The position numbers were made by a program, and so were the translations under genes. Below, in pieces: positions 15,721-17,042 of a stretch of 17,042 nt of DNA. The stretch is taken from assembly GCA_040235565.1 (NCBI GenBank), contig JBECLA010000146.1:1-17042 (forward strand), given 5' to 3'. Source of the stretch: JAHEIJ01 sp040235565. Its GTDB lineage: Bacteria; Pseudomonadota; Gammaproteobacteria; UBA6429; Thiohalophilaceae. The notes beneath the pieces are model-generated. The model was not told the DNA's origin and searched no databases. It saw nothing but the letters and a program-made list of their open reading frames with translations. Positions within the stretch are counted from its first letter, which is position 1, and every line of letters starts with the position of its first letter.

Positions 15721-15864
15721 ATGTTTCATAACGAGACAACAACAGAAGCCGAAAGCATGAACCTCAGCCAGGACATCTCCCAGGCCGAACTGGACATGAA
15801 CGAACTCTATAAATGGCTGGAACGTCCCATTACCGAAGAAGATGAGGAATATCAGGACGAATAA
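15721..15864 (+). CDS. Small acidic protein, 47 aa, unknown function
   Basis: Not recognised. ATG at 15721 is preceded by GGGGAGG with a 4-nt spacer (a strong ribosome binding site) and by a good promoter, so this is very likely a real gene despite its size. The protein begins MFHNETTTEAESMNLSQD and ends in an acidic tail (TEEDEEYQDE). It has 15 Asp/Glu against one Lys, one Arg and one His, giving a net charge near -13. The middle (19-34, with ELDMNELYKWLE) could form one amphipathic helix; there is no membrane segment, signal peptide or cysteine. It is the only plus-strand gene in the window, divergent from narX, and ends 12 bp from the end of the convergent 84-aa gene. Function cannot be stated; an acidic short protein could bind a partner protein. 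Confidence 0.75.
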   Translation: MFHNETTTEAESMNLSQDISQAELDMNELYKWLERPITEEDEEYQDE

Positions 15865-15876
15865 GCGCTTTTCCTT

Positions 15877-16131
15877 TTAGCCTCGTTTTCCTGGCACCAG
15901 ACGATAGCGTTTTTGCCTGAGACGACAGCGGGCTTGACCCGTTGCTGGTGCCAGCCGGGCTTTCTCCGCCAGTTCCGGTAATGGAATTCCCGTTGCTACC
16001 GCGTTTAATAATGCCGCCTCCAACTCCTCTCCGTTCATGGTTCGACCAATCCGAATAAGTCGGGTACTCACCCGATGTCCAAAATACGCTTCGTAGCTAC
16101 TTACCGATCGTATCAACTGATAATTAGCCAT
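15877..16131 (-). CDS. Small basic protein, 84 aa, unknown function
   Basis: Not recognised. ATG at 16131 with GAGG about 8 nt upstream. Net charge is about +9 (12 Arg, 3 Lys, 6 Glu, no Asp), with basic residues concentrated in the last 20 positions (CRLRQKRYRLVPGKRG). Residues 33-60 (NGEELEAALLNAVATG then PELAEKARL) look helical, possibly a small helix-rich DNA- or RNA-binding or partner-binding module. No cysteine pair, signal peptide or membrane span. It is convergent with the 47-aa acidic gene, with 12 bp between stop codons. Coding potential is supported by start context only, so it remains provisional. Confidence 0.6.
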   Translation of the reverse strand: MANYQLIRSVSSYEAYFGHRVSTRLIRIGRTMNGEELEAALLNAVATGIPLPELAEKARLAPATGQARCRLRQKRYRLVPGKRG

Positions 16132-16247
16132 TGCACCAGCCTCTGGATAGATATCTCAAATATAGCCGGGGTCCGGTTAGATTCAATACAGTGATTATGA
16201 ACTGACGATTACCGCGTTATAAGCAAGGCTGGATCGACTCAGACAAG

Positions 16248-16697
16248 TTAAAATATTTCTGGCACATCTGTTTGTGGATTAAAGCGGGAACAATATTTAA
16301 ATCCCCTGTGTAATTCTTCCCACATCACAAGCCCTTGTTTGCGCAATTCAGGATAAACTGCGGCCAATAGAGAATGAGACCAGATACTCATACCGACTGC
16401 ATAAAGTTGTACCTGTGCTGACTGAGTCTCTTGCATTGCACTAATTTGCTCAACCCAATGAAACTGGATCTCTTCTGCCGTCTTTTGACTTACCAGTACC
16501 GGTTTATTAAATGCATACCAATAGTCAGTATGAGCTTCTTCATATTCAAGTGAAGAAGATTTGATTTCCGCTGCCATATCAAGACCTCTGGCGAGTTCAT
16601 CATCTGGCAGTTTTTTAAGCACAGACAGATAATGCATCAACATTTTCTCAACTGCAAGTAGTCGGGTCTGTCGTTTAGCTTTGAATTTTGAAAACAT
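16248..16697 (-). CDS. Hypothetical protein, 149 aa
   Basis: Not recognised. From the ATG at 16697 (GGTGA just upstream) it has 149 aa; a TTG four codons earlier has no ribosome binding site. The N-terminus is basic (MFSKFKAKRQTR). The rest appears helical and soluble, rich in Trp and Tyr (DYWYAF, FHWVEQ, SIWSHSLLAAVY, MWEELHRGFKYC). There is no signal peptide and no Cys motif. It starts 21 bp after the stop of the 89-aa gene on the same strand, so the two probably form an operon. It appears more AT-rich than the nap and uvrC genes, so it may be accessory DNA. Confidence 0.65.
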   Translation of the reverse strand: MFSKFKAKRQTRLLAVEKMLMHYLSVLKKLPDDELARGLDMAAEIKSSSLEYEEAHTDYWYAFNKPVLVSQKTAEEIQFHWVEQISAMQETQSAQVQLYAVGMSIWSHSLLAAVYPELRKQGLVMWEELHRGFKYCSRFNPQTDVPEIF

Positions 16698-16718
16698 TGT
16701 CTTCACCAAAAATCTGCT

Positions 16719-16988
16719 TTAGCTTTCAAGGACCGACCAATTACCTGGTTTGATTTTCAATGGTAATTGTTTATGACGATAACTATCCGTAATCGTTAAA
16801 ATTGAATCATCAAGCATGCGATGCAATTCACCGATGTGATATTCCATGCACCAGACTTTTTTCTTGGCTTCTTCCGCCTCTTTTTCCAAAATAAAAAGTT
16901 TCTGCTCCATCTCTGAAAATAACCTGCCTACTGATGTATGTCGGATACTGTGCAAGCATTCATTCGATTTCGGTTGTCCTGACATCAT
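16719..16988 (-). CDS. Hypothetical coiled-coil protein, 89 aa
   Basis: Not recognised. It opens with two ATGs (16988 and 16985) preceded by GGGG. Residues about 22-58 form a likely coiled coil or long helix (FSEMEQKLFILEKEAEEAKKK); the C-terminal part is basic and short. No signal peptide, membrane span or metal motif. It is upstream of and probably co-transcribed with the 149-aa hypothetical gene. It could be a small partner protein of that product; no function can be assigned. Confidence 0.6.
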   Translation of the reverse strand: MMSGQPKSNECLHSIRHTSVGRLFSEMEQKLFILEKEAEEAKKKVWCMEYHIGELHRMLDDSILTITDSYRHKQLPLKIKPGNWSVLES

Positions 16989-17042
16989 TGCTACCCCGTC
17001 TCTTTCCTGTTGATGACATTAATGTAGGGTCAGGAGGCGAAT

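Noticed and set aside
17026..17042. Possible plus-strand ribosome binding site (AGGAGG) at the right edge
   Set aside because: No start codon follows within the window, so no gene can be supported.

Overview
The window looks like chromosomal DNA from a nitrate-respiring gammaproteobacterium. Three things point there: the order uvrY/gacA - uvrC - pgsA - tRNA-Gly - tRNA-Cys, which matches the E. coli uvrY-uvrC-pgsA-glyW-cysT order; a nap operon in the E. coli order napF-D-A-G-H-B-C; and a NarX/NarL pair very close to the enterobacterial one. No genus can be named from sequence alone. Almost every gene lies on the minus strand, so the biological reading direction is right to left.

Right end (about 15.5-17.0 kb): three small genes on the minus strand that I do not recognise (89, 149 and 84 codons), plus a 47-codon, strongly acidic plus-strand gene at 15721-15864 with a clear sigma70-type promoter and a strong ribosome binding site. 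This small gene is divergent from narX and runs tail to tail into a basic 84-aa protein.

Middle (6.4-15.5 kb): a nitrate module. NarX (sensor kinase with a P-box-like motif) and NarL (response regulator) overlap by 4 bp. They are followed by a 198-bp regulatory gap with a 7-2-7 NarL/NarP-type inverted heptamer pair and an interrupted hairpin, then napFDAGHBC and a strong rho-independent terminator at 6390-6415. NapC (tetraheme) and the NapGH ferredoxin/membrane pair would pass quinol electrons through diheme NapB to the periplasmic molybdoenzyme NapA. NapD and NapF are maturation factors. The sensor pair probably controls the operon directly through the 7-2-7 site.

Left part (0.5-6.0 kb): a membrane histidine kinase is followed by a GacA/UvrY-type response regulator, a family 5 uracil-DNA glycosylase, UvrC and PgsA, then tRNA-Gly and tRNA-Cys. 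tRNA-Gly has its own promoter overlapping the pgsA stop. A terminator sits between the two tRNAs, and tRNA-Cys probably has its own promoter. Just past the 3' end of tRNA-Cys (1-312) lies a decayed tyrosine-recombinase (integrase) gene with a frameshift and several stops, the remnant of an element once integrated at this tRNA.

The items most worth follow-up are the 47-aa acidic gene beside narXL, the direct narXL-nap linkage with its 7-2-7 operator, the kinase linked to the GacA-type regulator, the Fe-S uracil glycosylase inserted between uvrY and uvrC, and the integrase relic.
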